A DNA stretch of 64,000 nucleotides from Microbacterium neungamense (lineage in GTDB: Bacteria; Actinomycetota; Actinomycetes; Actinomycetales; Microbacteriaceae). Each line of letters opens with the position of its first letter. Position 1 is the first letter of the stretch. The position numbers were made by a program, and so were the translations under genes. Below the pieces are notes generated by a model. The model searched no databases and was not told the origin of the DNA. It saw only the letters and a list, made by a program, of their open reading frames with translations. Shown here in pieces: positions 1 through 10,443 of the stretch. Location: assembly GCF_024971095.1 (NCBI RefSeq), contig NZ_CP069717.1, positions 1,426,001 to 1,490,000 on the forward strand. Direction: 5' to 3'.

Positions 1-1704
<1,704 letters not shown>

Positions 1705-1783
1705 GCGAACGATTCAGGTTCGCGCGGCTGGGAAACCCGATTGCGATGCGCGGCGGGGCCGCGGCGGGCGGGCATTGGCAGGA

Positions 1784-1834
1784 CGACGCCCCCGCGACCG
1801 CTGGGGGGAGTCAGCGCTGGTCGCGGGGGCGTCG
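1784..1834 (-). terminator. hairpin terminator behind the VWA surface-protein gene
   Basis: A perfect 16-bp inverted repeat (arms 1784-1799 and 1819-1834, cgacgcccccgcgacc and its complement) around a 19-nt loop lies 16 bp after the surface-protein stop and before glmS. There is no T-run, as is common for high-GC actinobacterial terminators. Confidence 0.75.
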
Positions 1835-1849
1835 CCTGGTCAGCGCGCG

Positions 1850-4800
1850 CTATGCACGCGCGCTCCGACGGGCCAGGATGACCGCGAACGCGCCGAGCGC
1901 GATCGTGAGCAACCCGAACAGGGCGAGCCGCGCGAACTGGGCGGCGTCGGCACCGGTCACGGCGAGCGAGCCGACCTCGACGGTCGCGCTGTCGCTGTCG
2001 GTCACGTCGTCACCGCCGGGCGTCGTGCCGGTGGCGGTGGCGTCGTTGACGACCTCGCCGGCGGCGCGGTCGGCGGCGGTCACCGCGTACGTGGCCGTGG
2101 CGGTCACCGACTCGCCGGGGGCGAGCACGCCCTCGGCCGCCGGCCACTCGCCGTACGCGATCTTCGACAGGCCCTCGAGCTCGTCGGTGATCGCGACATC
2201 GCGCAGCGTGACGTCGCCGGTGTTGGTCACCGTGAAGGTGTACCGGATCCGGTCGCCGTCGAACTCGCCGGTCTTCACGAGCGAGATGCCCGGCGCCTGC
2301 GGCACCGGCTCCTCGTGCGTGTCGTCGTCGCTCACCGGGTCGCCGCTGGGCGGGTTGCCGGTGCCGGTGGCGGTGTTCTCCACCACTCCGGCGTCGCGGT
2401 CGGCCTGCGTCAGGGAGTACGTGGCCGTCGCCGACACGGACTCACCGGGGGCGAGCACGCCCTCGTCCGCCGGCCACTCGCCGTACGCGATCTTCGACAG
2501 GCCCTCGAGCTCGTCGGTGATGGATGCGCCGGTGAGGGTGACGTCACCCGTGTTGGTCAGCAGGAACTCGTAGGCGATGATGTCGCCGTCGAGCGTGCCG
2601 GTCTTGACCAGCGAGATGCCCGGGGACTGCGGCACGGGCTGGACGAAGTCGTCCTCGTCGGTCACCGGGCCACCGGTGGGCGGGGTGCCCGTGGTGGTCG
2701 CGGTGTTCTCGACGGCGCCGGCATCGCGGTCGGCCTGCGTCAGCGTGTAGGTCGCCGTCGCGGTGACGGACTGGCCGGGAGCCAGCACGCCCTCCGCGCC
2801 CGGCCACTCGCCGTACGCGATGTCCGACAGGCCGGGCAGCTCATCCGCGATCGAGACCTCGGCGAGGGTGACGTTGCCCGTGTTGGTAGCCGTGAACTCG
2901 TAGGCGATCTCGTCGCCCTCGAGCGCGCCGGTCTTGACCAGCGAGATGCCCGGGGACTGCGGCACGGGCAGGTCGAACTCGTCCTCGTCGGTCACCGGGC
3001 CACCGGTGGGCGGGGTGCCCGTGGTGGTCGCGGTGTTGTGCACGACGCCCGCGTCGCGGTCGGCCTGCGTCAGCGTGTACGTCGCCGTCGCCGTGACGGA
3101 CTGGCCGGGAGCCAGCACGCCCTCCGCCGCCGGCCACTCGCCGTAGACGATGTCCGACAGGCCGGGCAGCTCATCCGCGATCGACACGCCCGTGAGGGTC
3201 ACGTCGCCGTTGTTGGTGGCCGTGAACGTGTACGTGGCCACGTCACCGTCGAGCACACCCGTCTTCACGAGCGAGATGCCGGGGTTGGGCGGCAGCGGCT
3301 GCGAGTAGTCGTCCTCGTCCGTCACCGGATCACCGCTCGGCGGGGTGCCCGTGGTGGTCGCGGTGTTGTGCACGACGCCCGCGTCGCGGTCGGCCTGCGT
3401 CAGCGTGTACGTCGCCGTCGCGGTGACGGACTGGCCGGGAGCCAGCACGCCCTCCGCGCCCGGCCACTCGCCGTAGACGATGTCCGACAGGCCGGGCAGC
3501 TCATCCGCGATCGAGACCTCGGCGAGGGTGACGTTGCCCGTGTTGGTAGCCGTGAACTCGTAGGCGATCTCGTCGCCCTCGAGCACGCCGGTCTTCACCA
3601 GCGAGATGCCCGGGGACTGCGGCACCGGCAGGTCGAACTCGTCCTCGTCGGTCACCGGGCCACCGGTGGGCGGGGTGCCCGTGGTGGTCGCGGTGTTGTG
3701 CACCACGCCCGCTTCGCGGTCAGCCTGCGTCAGCGTGTACGTCGCCGTCGCCGTGACCGACTGGCCGGGAGCCAGCACGCCCTCCGCGCCCGGCCACTCG
3801 CCGTAGACGATGTCCGACAGGCCGGGCAGCTCATCCGCGATCGACACGCCCGTGAGGGTCACGTCGCCGTTGTTGGTAGCCGTGAACTCGTAGGCGATCT
3901 CGTCGCCCTCGAGCACACCCGTCTTCACCAGCGAGATGCCCGGGGACTGCGGCACCGGCAGGTCGAACTCGTCCTCGTCGGTCACCGGATCACCGCTCGG
4001 CGGGGTGCCCGTGGTGGTCGCGGTGTTGTGCACCACGCCCGCGTCGCGGTCAGCCTGCGTCAGCGTGTACGTCGCCGTCGCCGTGACCGACTGGCCGGGA
4101 GCCAGCACGCCCTCCGCGCCCGGCCACTCGCCGTAGACGATGTCCGACAGGCCGGGCAGATCATCCGCGATCGACACGCCCGTGAGGGTCACGTTGCCGG
4201 TGTTGGTAGCCGTGAACGTGTACGTGGCCACGTCACCGTCGAGCACACCCGTCTTCACCAGCGAGATGCCCGGGGACTGCGGCACCGGCAGGTCGAACTC
4301 GTCCTCGTCGGTCACCGGGCCGCCCGTGGGCGGGGTGCCCGTGGTCGTCGCGGTGTTGTGCACCACGCCCGCGTCGCGGTCAGCCTGCGTCAGCGTGTAC
4401 GTCGCCGTCGCCGTGACGGACTGGCCGGGAGCCAGCACGCCCTCCGCGCCCGGCCACTCGCCGTAGACGATGTCCGACAGGCCGGGCAGCTCATCCGCGA
4501 TCGACACGCCCGTGAGGGTCACGTCGCCGGTGTTGGTAGCCGTGAACGTGTACGTGGCCACGTCACCGTCAAGCACACCCGTCTTCACGAGGGAGATGCC
4601 GGGCGTCTGCGGCACCGGCAGGTCGAACTCGTCCTCGTCGGTCACCGGGCCGCCGGTGGGCGGGGTGCCCGTGGTCGTCGCGGTGTTGTGCACGACGCCC
4701 GCTTCGCGGTCGGCCTGCGTCAGCGTGTACGTCGCCGTCGCCGTGACGGACTGGCCGGGAGCCAGCACGCCCTCCGCGCCCGGCCACTCGCCGTAGACGA

Positions 4801-5728
4801 TGTCCGACAGGCCGGGCAGCTCATCCGCGATCGACACGCCCGTGAGGGTCACGTTGCCGGTGTTGGTAGCCGTGAACGTGTACGTGGCCACGTCACCGTC
4901 GAGCACACCCGTCTTCTCGAGCGCGATCGACGCGCAGTTCTCGTTCACGAGTTCGACGAGGGTGCTCCGCAGCGCCGCGAAGCCGGCGATATGGTAGTCG
5001 CTGCCCTCCACGGGCCCGGAGACCTGGCGGATGTGCTCGCGGAAGTCGGCGAGCGCCTGGCCGGCGAGGTTGTCGCTCACGCCGATCGGCACGATCCGCG
5101 TACCGGTGGCCTTGAGCTCGTTGGCGCTGCGGACGGCGGCGTCCATCACCGGCACGTTCGTGCTGCTGCCGGGGCCCCGCGCGGGGCTGCCGTACTGGGT
5201 CGGGTTGCCGTCGGTCAGGAAGATGAGGGCGTCGTAGGTCTCGTCGGCGCGCGTGATGGCCGCGAAGGCGCGGTCCCAGTTGGTGCCGCCCTGCGCGCGG
5301 GCGGGACGCTGCATCCCGTTGACGTGCGAGGTGATGGCCGCGACGCCCGCGGCGTCCGCGACCGAGGTCAGCGCGAGAGGGGCGTTGGCGGCGGCGCGGG
5401 TGGCCGGGGCGCTCGACGCGAAGTTGTGCACCGCGAAGCGCACGGGGTAGCCCTCGAGCGATGCGGCGAGGTCGCCGAGCTCGCTGCGCACCTGCGCGAG
5501 CTGAGCATCGGTGACGGAGTTGGACAGGTCGACGCTGATGGCCAGGTCGAGCTCGCACTGCTCGACCATCGGCGGGTTCGGCGCGGGCTCGACGGTCGAC
5601 TCGACCGCGTAGGCGGCCGCCGAACCGCCGAGCGCGAGCGCGCCGGCCAGGGCGCCCGCGAGCACAGCCTTGGCGGTGCGGCGGGTGCGGCGTCTGAAGG
5701 GAGGGGAATCTGGGCGTAGTCGTTTCAC
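1850..5728 (-). CDS. LAxTG-anchored surface protein with VWA domain and nine DUF11-like repeats
   Basis: A 1292-residue cell-wall protein of unknown ligand, possibly an adhesin or stalk. The start is GTG 5728, with gagg about 10 nt upstream. Order: basic N-terminus and signal peptide (about 1-42, ending near AYAVE); von Willebrand A domain (about 55-265) with a MIDAS-type DLSNS motif and FLTDGNP; nine tandem 110-residue beta-sandwich repeats (each SLVKTG...TFTATNTG...GEWP...[13 protein letters not shown]...NTATTTG, DUF11/DUF7507-like); then LAVTG, a hydrophobic helix and the basic tail ARRSARA. LAVTG plus helix plus Arg tail is a class E sortase sorting signal. Repeats 1-6 are nearly identical and 8-9 diverged, suggesting recent expansion from the N-terminal side. 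It is monocistronic between its own promoter and terminator. Role in adhesion is inference. Confidence 0.88.
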   Translation of the reverse strand: MKRLRPDSPPFRRRTRRTAKAVLAGALAGALALGGSAAAYAVESTVEPAPNPPMVEQCELDLAISVDLSNSVTDAQLAQVRSELGDLAASLEGYPVRFAVHNFASSAPATRAAANAPLALTSVADAAGVAAITSHVNGMQRPARAQGGTNWDRAFAAITRADETYDALIFLTDGNPTQYGSPARGPGSSTNVPVMDAAVRSANELKATGTRIVPIGVSDNLAGQALADFREHIRQVSGPVEGSDYHIAGFAALRSTLVELVNENCASIALEKTGVLDGDVATYTFTATNTGNVTLTGVSIADELPGLSDIVYGEWPGAEGVLAPGQSVTATATYTLTQADREAGVVHNTATTTGTPPTGGPVTDEDEFDLPVPQTPGISLVKTGVLDGDVATYTFTATNTGDVTLTGVSIADELPGLSDIVYGEWPGAEGVLAPGQSVTATATYTLTQADRDAGVVHNTATTTGTPPTGGPVTDEDEFDLPVPQSPGISLVKTGVLDGDVATYTFTATNTGNVTLTGVSIADDLPGLSDIVYGEWPGAEGVLAPGQSVTATATYTLTQADRDAGVVHNTATTTGTPPSGDPVTDEDEFDLPVPQSPGISLVKTGVLEGDEIAYEFTATNNGDVTLTGVSIADELPGLSDIVYGEWPGAEGVLAPGQSVTATATYTLTQADREAGVVHNTATTTGTPPTGGPVTDEDEFDLPVPQSPGISLVKTGVLEGDEIAYEFTATNTGNVTLAEVSIADELPGLSDIVYGEWPGAEGVLAPGQSVTATATYTLTQADRDAGVVHNTATTTGTPPSGDPVTDEDDYSQPLPPNPGISLVKTGVLDGDVATYTFTATNNGDVTLTGVSIADELPGLSDIVYGEWPAAEGVLAPGQSVTATATYTLTQADRDAGVVHNTATTTGTPPTGGPVTDEDEFDLPVPQSPGISLVKTGALEGDEIAYEFTATNTGNVTLAEVSIADELPGLSDIAYGEWPGAEGVLAPGQSVTATATYTLTQADRDAGAVENTATTTGTPPTGGPVTDEDDFVQPVPQSPGISLVKTGTLDGDIIAYEFLLTNTGDVTLTGASITDELEGLSKIAYGEWPADEGVLAPGESVSATATYSLTQADRDAGVVENTATGTGNPPSGDPVSDDDTHEEPVPQAPGISLVKTGEFDGDRIRYTFTVTNTGDVTLRDVAITDELEGLSKIAYGEWPAAEGVLAPGESVTATATYAVTAADRAAGEVVNDATATGTTPGGDDVTDSDSATVEVGSLAVTGADAAQFARLALFGLLTIALGAFAVILARRSARA
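1959..4929 (-). repeat. nine in-frame tandem repeats of 330 bp
   Basis: The segment cggccactcgccgta recurs at exactly 330-bp steps (near 2141, 2471, 2801 and so on to 4781), nine copies in all, each encoding 110 residues. Several neighbouring copies are almost identical at DNA level, so copy number can change by recombination and can be mis-assembled from short reads. Confidence 0.92.
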
Positions 5729-5809
5729 GGTGTGCCTCGTGCTCGAGCGGAGGTGTGCGCAGCACGTCGAGTCGCAGCTGCGCGCGGCAGACGGATACCG
5801 CCGCGCATG

Positions 5810-5815
5810 ATTCTA
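5810..5815 (-). promoter_or_regulatory. -10 box of the VWA surface-protein gene
   Basis: On the minus strand TAGAAT stands about 80 nt before the GTG start, giving a conventional 5' leader that includes the gagg ribosome-binding site. No clear -35 is visible. Confidence 0.5.
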
Positions 5816-6088
5816 TCCGCCGTCCAGGCGACATCCCGCCCGCTTCCGGCGGACTTCACCTCGGACTTCGCCCCCGCTACTTTCTTCGTGACCCGCTCGG
5901 CGGCCATGCTGGGCGGTGACGGCCTGCCGGGCCCGGCATGATTGCTGCCCCCTGTCCTCGATGATCCGGGGGGTGTTGTCACCGGGCCTGGTTGGCGGTG
6001 TGTGATCGCTGATAGGGGCTGGACCCGAGTGTCGCGCGTCAGACTTTGTGGCAGGACCATTGATTGAGTCCTGAGCGGAGAGTTCGAC
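5816..6088. other. gene-free stretch between surface-protein promoter and IS orfA
   Basis: No credible ORF. The part nearest 5816 is the upstream promoter region of the surface-protein gene. The part nearest 6088 must contain the left end of the insertion sequence; gtcgcgcgtcagac at 6031 weakly resembles gtcgcgactcaggc at 7247 beyond the transposase. I cannot place the exact IS end or a target duplication. Confidence 0.5.
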
Positions 6089-7236
6089 ATGGGAAGACCA
6101 CCTGTGATCCCGGTGGAGAAGAAGACGAGGATCGTGCTGAGCATCCTCGCCGGCGAGATGACGATCGCCGAGGCGGCCAGGCGCGAGAAGGTCAGCGAGC
6201 AGTCGATCGGCCGGTGGAAGGCGGACTTCCTCGAGGCCGGGAAGACGAGTCTCGCGGCGGGCAAGAACGGGCCCTCGACCCGGGAGCAGCAGCTCGAGGC
6301 GGAGGTCGCGGAGCTGACCCAGGCGCTCGGTGAGGCGGCGGTCGAGATCCGGGTATGGAAGAAGTCCGCGGAGGGACGCTTGGGCCCTTCGAGGACCTCG
6401 AGGTGATCCGCGTCGAGGCGGGCATGTCGACCGCGAGGTTCTGCAAGCTGATCGACATGCCCGAACGCACCTGGCGACGCTGGCAGGCCAAGGCGCGGCA
6501 GGAACAGCCGCCGAAGGGGCCGCGGCCGCAGCCGGCGAGGGATGCCGCTCGGCCGCTGGTGGTGAAGCATGCGTTGGCGAAGCCGGCGTGGGGTCACCGG
6601 AAGATCTGGGCGATGACGCGGCACGACGGGCACAAGGTGTCGCAGGCGACGGTGCTGCGGCTGCTGCGTGACGACGGGCTGATCCTGCCGTCGGAGTACC
6701 AGAAGCAGCGTCGGGAGTTGGCGAAGGACCGGAAGGCAGCGTTCGCTCGCAACCCGACCGGACCGAACCAGGTGTGGCAGCTGGACTTCAGCGAGTTCGA
6801 GACCACCCAGGGCGGGACCTGGCGGATCGCGGGGTGTCGGGACTGGTTCTCGAAGCTCGAGTACCCGTTCCATGTGTCGCCGACGGCGAACCAGTACGAC
6901 GCGATCGCCGCGATCGATCTCGCCTTGGCCGAGTACGAGCGTCTGTTCGGGCACCCGCTCGTCGACGAGTGTGAGGTCGATGCGGACACCGGGGAGCTGC
7001 TGCCGGTCCTCACCATCGTCACGGACAATGGCGGCCCGTTCCGGTCGTTGAACTTCGAGTTGTTCATCATGCGTCACCCCGAGCTTCGGCATGTCCGCAC
7101 CCGGGTGAAGTCGCCAGGCCAGAACGGGTCACGCGAACGCGGGTTCGGGACGCTGAAGTACGAGCGGCTGTTCCTCGACGAGATCCCGGACGCCTTGACG
7201 CTCATCGAGCGGGCCGAGGACTACCGAGTCGAGTTG
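6031..7236 (+). mobile_element. IS3-family insertion sequence, right end truncated
   Basis: Two overlapping transposase frames (orfA 6089-6406, orfB from 6355 in the -1 frame) give the IS3-family architecture. The element sits between the surface-protein promoter and the terminator of the VIT1 gene. Homology to the transposase stops near 7233, where the usual C-terminal segment (the EYNxxRPHxAL region) should follow, so the right end is lost. The left boundary is an estimate. Confidence 0.75.
6089..6406 (+). CDS. IS3-family transposase OrfA
   Basis: A 105-residue DNA-binding subunit: helix-turn-helix in the N-terminal half (IAEAARREKVSEQSIGRW, about residues 28-45), then a heptad-like region (REQQLEAEVAELTQAL) matching the leucine-zipper multimerisation segment of OrfA proteins. 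The start is ATG 6089 behind cggagag. It ends inside orfB, whose ATG at 6355 lies 52 bp upstream of the orfA stop. OrfA contacts the IS ends and is normally fused to OrfB by -1 frameshifting. No A6G slippery run is visible, so OrfB may instead be translated by coupling. Confidence 0.85.
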   Translation: MGRPPVIPVEKKTRIVLSILAGEMTIAEAARREKVSEQSIGRWKADFLEAGKTSLAAGKNGPSTREQQLEAEVAELTQALGEAAVEIRVWKKSAEGRLGPSRTSR

Positions 7237-7422
7237 GTCAACGATGTCGCGACTCAGGCGTCAACGATCACCGACGAGGTCCGCACGATCGGCTGTCAAC
7301 GATGTGATGAATTCCAACACCCCCTCGCGCACGAAACGAGGCCCCGGTCCCACGGACCGGGGCCTCGATCGTTTCGTCCTAGACCGCCCCGACGCCGAAA
7401 ACCAACCCCAGCCCGTAGGTGA
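6355..7422 (+). CDS. IS3-family transposase OrfB, C-terminus replaced
   Basis: DDE integrase-type catalytic subunit. The N-terminal HTH-like part (CKLIDMPERTWRRW) is followed by the rve core with QLDFSEF (first Asp), VTDNGGPF (second Asp) and SPGQNGSRERGFG (Glu). The family-like sequence ends at about residue 293 (AEDYRVE, near 7233). The remaining 62 codons read through flanking DNA, including the VIT1 terminator hairpin, to a chance stop at 7422. Loss of the C-terminal helix region makes this copy probably inactive. Confidence 0.8.
   Translation: MEEVRGGTLGPFEDLEVIRVEAGMSTARFCKLIDMPERTWRRWQAKARQEQPPKGPRPQPARDAARPLVVKHALAKPAWGHRKIWAMTRHDGHKVSQATVLRLLRDDGLILPSEYQKQRRELAKDRKAAFARNPTGPNQVWQLDFSEFETTQGGTWRIAGCRDWFSKLEYPFHVSPTANQYDAIAAIDLALAEYERLFGHPLVDECEVDADTGELLPVLTIVTDNGGPFRSLNFELFIMRHPELRHVRTRVKSPGQNGSRERGFGTLKYERLFLDEIPDALTLIERAEDYRVELVNDVATQASTITDEVRTIGCQRCDEFQHPLAHETRPRSHGPGPRSFRPRPPRRRKPTPARR
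7237..7303 (+). repeat. three direct copies of gtcaacgat at the broken IS end
   Basis: The 9-mer gtcaacgat occurs at 7237, 7260 and 7295, exactly where transposase homology stops. Closely spaced short direct repeats of this kind occur at insertion-sequence ends, so this may be the end of a second, mostly lost element into which or from which the IS3 copy recombined. Confidence 0.55.
7337..7367. terminator. terminator of the VIT1 gene (works on either strand)
   Basis: Perfect 14-bp arms (cgaggccccggtcc, 7337-7350 and 7354-7367) with a 3-nt loop, 12 bp after the VIT1-family stop. Flanking aaacg/cgttt gives a short T-run on both strands. Confidence 0.8.
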
Positions 7423-8467
7423 TCGCCGCCGCCCCGAAGCCGATCGCCAGCTGCCGCAGAGCGCGGCGCAGCGGCGGGCCGCCGGACAGGATGCCGACCA
7501 TGGCGCCCGTGCTGAGCAGGGCGACGCCAACGAGGATCAGGGCCGTGACGATCGCTGTGGTCCCGCTGAGTCCGAAGATCCACGGCAGCACGGGGACGAT
7601 CGCGCCGGAGGCGAAGAGCAGGAAGCTGGAGAGCGCGGCGGTCCAGTCGCTGCCGACGATCTCGTGATCCGTGCCGACCGCGCCGACCGGCCCGGTGGCG
7701 GCGCGGCGCACGCCTTCGCGGGCGGCACTGACGATGCGCCGCGCGCGCTTCAGCGCCTCGTCCTGATCCATCCCGCGGGCGCGGTAGACGAGGGCGAGCT
7801 CGTTCTCGTCGATGTCGAGGTCTGCGGCTGCGGCATCCGCATGGTCGTTGGCCTCCGTGGCGGCCAGCAGCTCGCGCTGGGAGCGCACCGACACGAACTC
7901 CCCCGCCCCCATCGAGAGCGCCCCGGCGAGAAGCCCGGCGATGCCGCTGAACAGCACGAAGCTGCTGCTCACCCCGGTCGCGCCGATTCCGAGCACCAGG
8001 GCGAGATTGCTGACCAGGCCGTCGTTCGCGCCGAACACCGCCGCGCGGAACGATCCGGACAGGCGCCGCCGGCCGCGGGCGGCGAGCCCGCGCACCACCT
8101 CGTGGTGGACCTTCTCGTCGGCGCGCATCGCCGGAGTGGCGTACTGCTCGGCGTCGTACGGCGACCGCGCCTCGGCGCTCTGCGCGAGGGCCAGCACGAA
8201 GATGAGCCCGAAGCGGCCGGCCATCCAGGCCAGCATGCGTGAACGGATGCCTGCGGAGGGCAGCCTCGCCGGCTCCCCGCCGAGCAGGTCGAGCCAGTGC
8301 TGCTCGTGACGACGCTCGGCATCCGCCAGCGCGGTCAGGATCTCCCGCTCCTCGCCGTCGCGACGGGCGGCGAGCCGGCGGTACACGGCGCCTTCGGAGC
8401 GCTCCTCGACGAGGTAGCGCGCCCAGCGCTTCCGGTCGGCGGCGGTCGGCTCAGCGGGGGCCTGCAT
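7379..8467 (-). CDS. ferritin-like domain/VIT1 family metal transporter
   Basis: A 362-residue membrane protein. The N-terminal 110 or so residues are a rubrerythrin-like helical domain with acidic and His ligands (EERSEGAVYRRLAARRDGEE, AERRHEQHWLDLL). The rest is a VIT1/CCC1-type permease with five hydrophobic helices and the family motif AVFGANDGLVSNLALVLG. VIT1 relatives export Fe2+ or Mn2+; the ferritin-like domain probably senses or loads iron. Start ATG 8467 is preceded by gaggag. A conventional -10 (TAGCGT) lies about 30 nt upstream, so this mRNA has a leader. The in-frame extension upstream has no start signal. Confidence 0.85.
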   Translation of the reverse strand: MQAPAEPTAADRKRWARYLVEERSEGAVYRRLAARRDGEEREILTALADAERRHEQHWLDLLGGEPARLPSAGIRSRMLAWMAGRFGLIFVLALAQSAEARSPYDAEQYATPAMRADEKVHHEVVRGLAARGRRRLSGSFRAAVFGANDGLVSNLALVLGIGATGVSSSFVLFSGIAGLLAGALSMGAGEFVSVRSQRELLAATEANDHADAAAADLDIDENELALVYRARGMDQDEALKRARRIVSAAREGVRRAATGPVGAVGTDHEIVGSDWTAALSSFLLFASGAIVPVLPWIFGLSGTTAIVTALILVGVALLSTGAMVGILSGGPPLRRALRQLAIGFGAAAITYGLGLVFGVGAV

Positions 8468-8520
8468 GACTCTCCTCACGGGTCGGGACAACCGTTCCAC
8501 GCTATCGGCGGCCCGGCTGC

Positions 8521-8563
8521 CGGATGCCCCGGGATGCCGGATTGCCAGCATTTCGGGCATCCG
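8521..8563 (-). terminator. hairpin behind the helicase gene
   Basis: Nine-bp perfect arms (cggatgccc 8521-8529, complement 8555-8563) around a 25-nt loop, 20 bp past the helicase stop. The arms contain the over-used hexamer GGATGC, so part of the match may reflect that bias. Confidence 0.45.
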
Positions 8564-8583
8564 AACCCGCTCCGCGAACGCAC

Positions 8584-10326
8584 TCAGGAGCGGACGCGCT
8601 TGCGGAGCAGGTCGATCCGCGCCTGCAGCTGGGCGACCGTGGCCTGCGCGACGGCGGGGCCGCCGCAGAGCCGACGGAGCTCGGCGTGCACCGCGCCGTG
8701 CGGCTCGCCGCTCTGGCGCGCGTACAACCCGACCAGGCTGTTCAGCAGCTGGCGCTGTTCGCGCAGCGTGCGGTGCAGCGGGGGCGGCAGCGTGGTCGTC
8801 TGCTCGGGGCCCTGCGCAGCCTCGCGCGCCTCGCGGAGCCGGCTCTGCCGGGCCTGACGCTGCATGAGCAGTTCGTGCACGTGCTCGGGTTCGAGGAGCC
8901 CGGGGATGCCGATGAACTCCTCCTCCTCGGGTGTTCCGGGTTCGGCGAGCTGGCCGAACTCCTTGCCCTCGAACACGACGCGGTCGAAGTGCGCGACCGA
9001 CGAGATGGCCTGATAGCTGAACTCCTGCGTGAGCGCGTCGGAGGCCTCCTCCTCACGGTTGGCGCTCTCCAGCAGGGAGTCGTCGAAGCCGTCGTCGTCC
9101 TTCGTCTGCCGGTCGAGGGCGTGGTCCCGCTGGCGCTCCATCTCGTTGGCGAGGGTCATCAGCACGGGCACGTTGGGCAGGAACACGCTGGCGGCCTCGC
9201 CGCGCCGGCGGGCGCGCACGAACCGGCCGATGGCCTGTGCGAAGAACAGCGGGGTCGAGGAGGAGGTGGCGTACACCCCGACGGCCAGGCGCGGGACGTC
9301 GACCCCCTCGGACACCATCCGCACGGCCACCATCCAGCGGCTGGTACCGGCGCTGAACTTCTCGATCCGCTCGGAGGCGGTGGCGTCGTCGGAGAGGACG
9401 ACGGTCGGGTGCTCGCCGGTGATGCTGTGCAGGATCTTCGCGTAGGCGCGGGCGACGGTCTGGTCGGTCGCGAGGACGAGCCCGCCGGCATCCGGGACGT
9501 GGTGGCGGATCTCGCTCAGCCTGCGGTCGGCGGCGGAGAGCACCGCCGGCATCCACTCCCCCTCCGGATCCAGTGCCGTGCGCCAGGCCTGCGAGGTGAC
9601 GTCCTTGGTGTTGTCCTGTCCGAGGTGCGCCTCGAGCTCGTCGCCGGCGCTGGTGCGCCAGCGCATCTTGCCGGCGTACATGTGGAACAGCACCGGGCGG
9701 ACGACGCCGTCGGCGAGGGCGCGGCCGTATCCGTAGCGGTAGTCGGTGCTGGAGACGCGCGCGCCTGACTCGTCGGGCAGGTACTCGACGAACGGGATCG
9801 GGGCGGTGTCGCTGCGGAACGGCGTACCGGAGAGCAGCAGGCGGCGCTTCGCGGGCGTGTACGCGTCGCGGATCGCGTCGCCCCAGCTGAGCGCGTCGCC
9901 GCCGTGGTGCACCTCGTCGAGGATGACGAGGGTCTTCGCGGACTCGGTGAGATGCCGGTGCACGCTGGACTTCGCGGCGACCTGGGCGTAGGTGACGACC
10001 ACGCCGTGGTATTGGCGCGACGGCGCCCAGTGGCTGTTGCGGAAGCGGGGGTCGAGGCGGATGTGCACGCGCGCGGCGGCATCCGCCCACTGCGTCTTGA
10101 GGTGCTCGGTGGGGGTGACCACGATCACCCGGTCCACCTCGCCCATGCGCAGCAGCTCGACCGCGAGCGTGAGCGCGAAGGTGGTCTTACCGGCGCCCGG
10201 CGTCGCGGCGACCAGGAAGTCGCGCTTGTCGGCCCGGAAGTACTCCTCCAGTGCCTCCCGCTGCCATGCCCTGAGCTTGTCGGCCGTCCCCCACGGCGCA
10301 CGCTGAGGAAAGGACGGAGAGAGCAT
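8584..10326 (-). CDS. superfamily II DEAD/DEAH-type helicase
   Basis: A 580-residue ATP-dependent helicase of the restriction-helicase-like SF2 type. It has Walker A ATPGAGKTT (41-49), a DEVH box (137-140), motif III SGTPFRSD, and a second RecA domain with VRMVSEGVDVPRL and QAIGRFVRARR (motifs V and VI). The C-terminal 150 residues are acidic, then basic and coiled (LRKRVRS end), with no nuclease motif. The start is ATG 10326, 7 nt after a TATCGT -10. It is divergent from the SGNH hydrolase. Such stand-alone helicases are common in Microbacteriaceae; substrate unknown. No restriction or methylase partner is adjacent, so I do not call it a defence gene. Confidence 0.85.
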   Translation of the reverse strand: MLSPSFPQRAPWGTADKLRAWQREALEEYFRADKRDFLVAATPGAGKTTFALTLAVELLRMGEVDRVIVVTPTEHLKTQWADAAARVHIRLDPRFRNSHWAPSRQYHGVVVTYAQVAAKSSVHRHLTESAKTLVILDEVHHGGDALSWGDAIRDAYTPAKRRLLLSGTPFRSDTAPIPFVEYLPDESGARVSSTDYRYGYGRALADGVVRPVLFHMYAGKMRWRTSAGDELEAHLGQDNTKDVTSQAWRTALDPEGEWMPAVLSAADRRLSEIRHHVPDAGGLVLATDQTVARAYAKILHSITGEHPTVVLSDDATASERIEKFSAGTSRWMVAVRMVSEGVDVPRLAVGVYATSSSTPLFFAQAIGRFVRARRRGEAASVFLPNVPVLMTLANEMERQRDHALDRQTKDDDGFDDSLLESANREEEASDALTQEFSYQAISSVAHFDRVVFEGKEFGQLAEPGTPEEEEFIGIPGLLEPEHVHELLMQRQARQSRLREAREAAQGPEQTTTLPPPLHRTLREQRQLLNSLVGLYARQSGEPHGAVHAELRRLCGGPAVAQATVAQLQARIDLLRKRVRS

Positions 10327-10333
10327 CGCCTCT

Positions 10334-10339
10334 ACGATA
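10334..10339 (-). promoter_or_regulatory. leaderless -10 of the helicase gene
   Basis: TATCGT on the minus strand, 7 nt before ATG 10326, so transcription should begin at or next to the start codon. Confidence 0.6.
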
Positions 10340-10443
10340 ATCCAGCCCGCGGACACCGCTCGGCTGCCCCGGCGCGGGGCGGGGGTAGGCTCGCATGCGG
10401 TGCCGCCACCACCCCCGGCGCACCGCGAGCGAAGGAGAGCACG

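Noticed and set aside
1705..1850. glmS ribozyme or riboswitch upstream of glmS
   Set aside because: Only 145 bp to the previous gene, filled by its terminator. None of the ribozyme core sequence is visible and the class is essentially Firmicutes.
1959..4929. Regular 330-bp repeats as a CRISPR or satellite array
   Set aside because: Unit length is far too long for CRISPR, there are no unique spacers, and every unit is in frame with a protein repeat.
7237..7303. gtcaacgat repeats as an origin or iteron cluster
   Set aside because: Only three copies, unequal spacing, located exactly at a broken transposase end and without a replication gene nearby.
8584..10326. SF2 helicase as part of a defence system
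   Set aside because: Neighbours are a metal transporter and an SGNH hydrolase. No nuclease, methylase or sensor gene is coupled to it.
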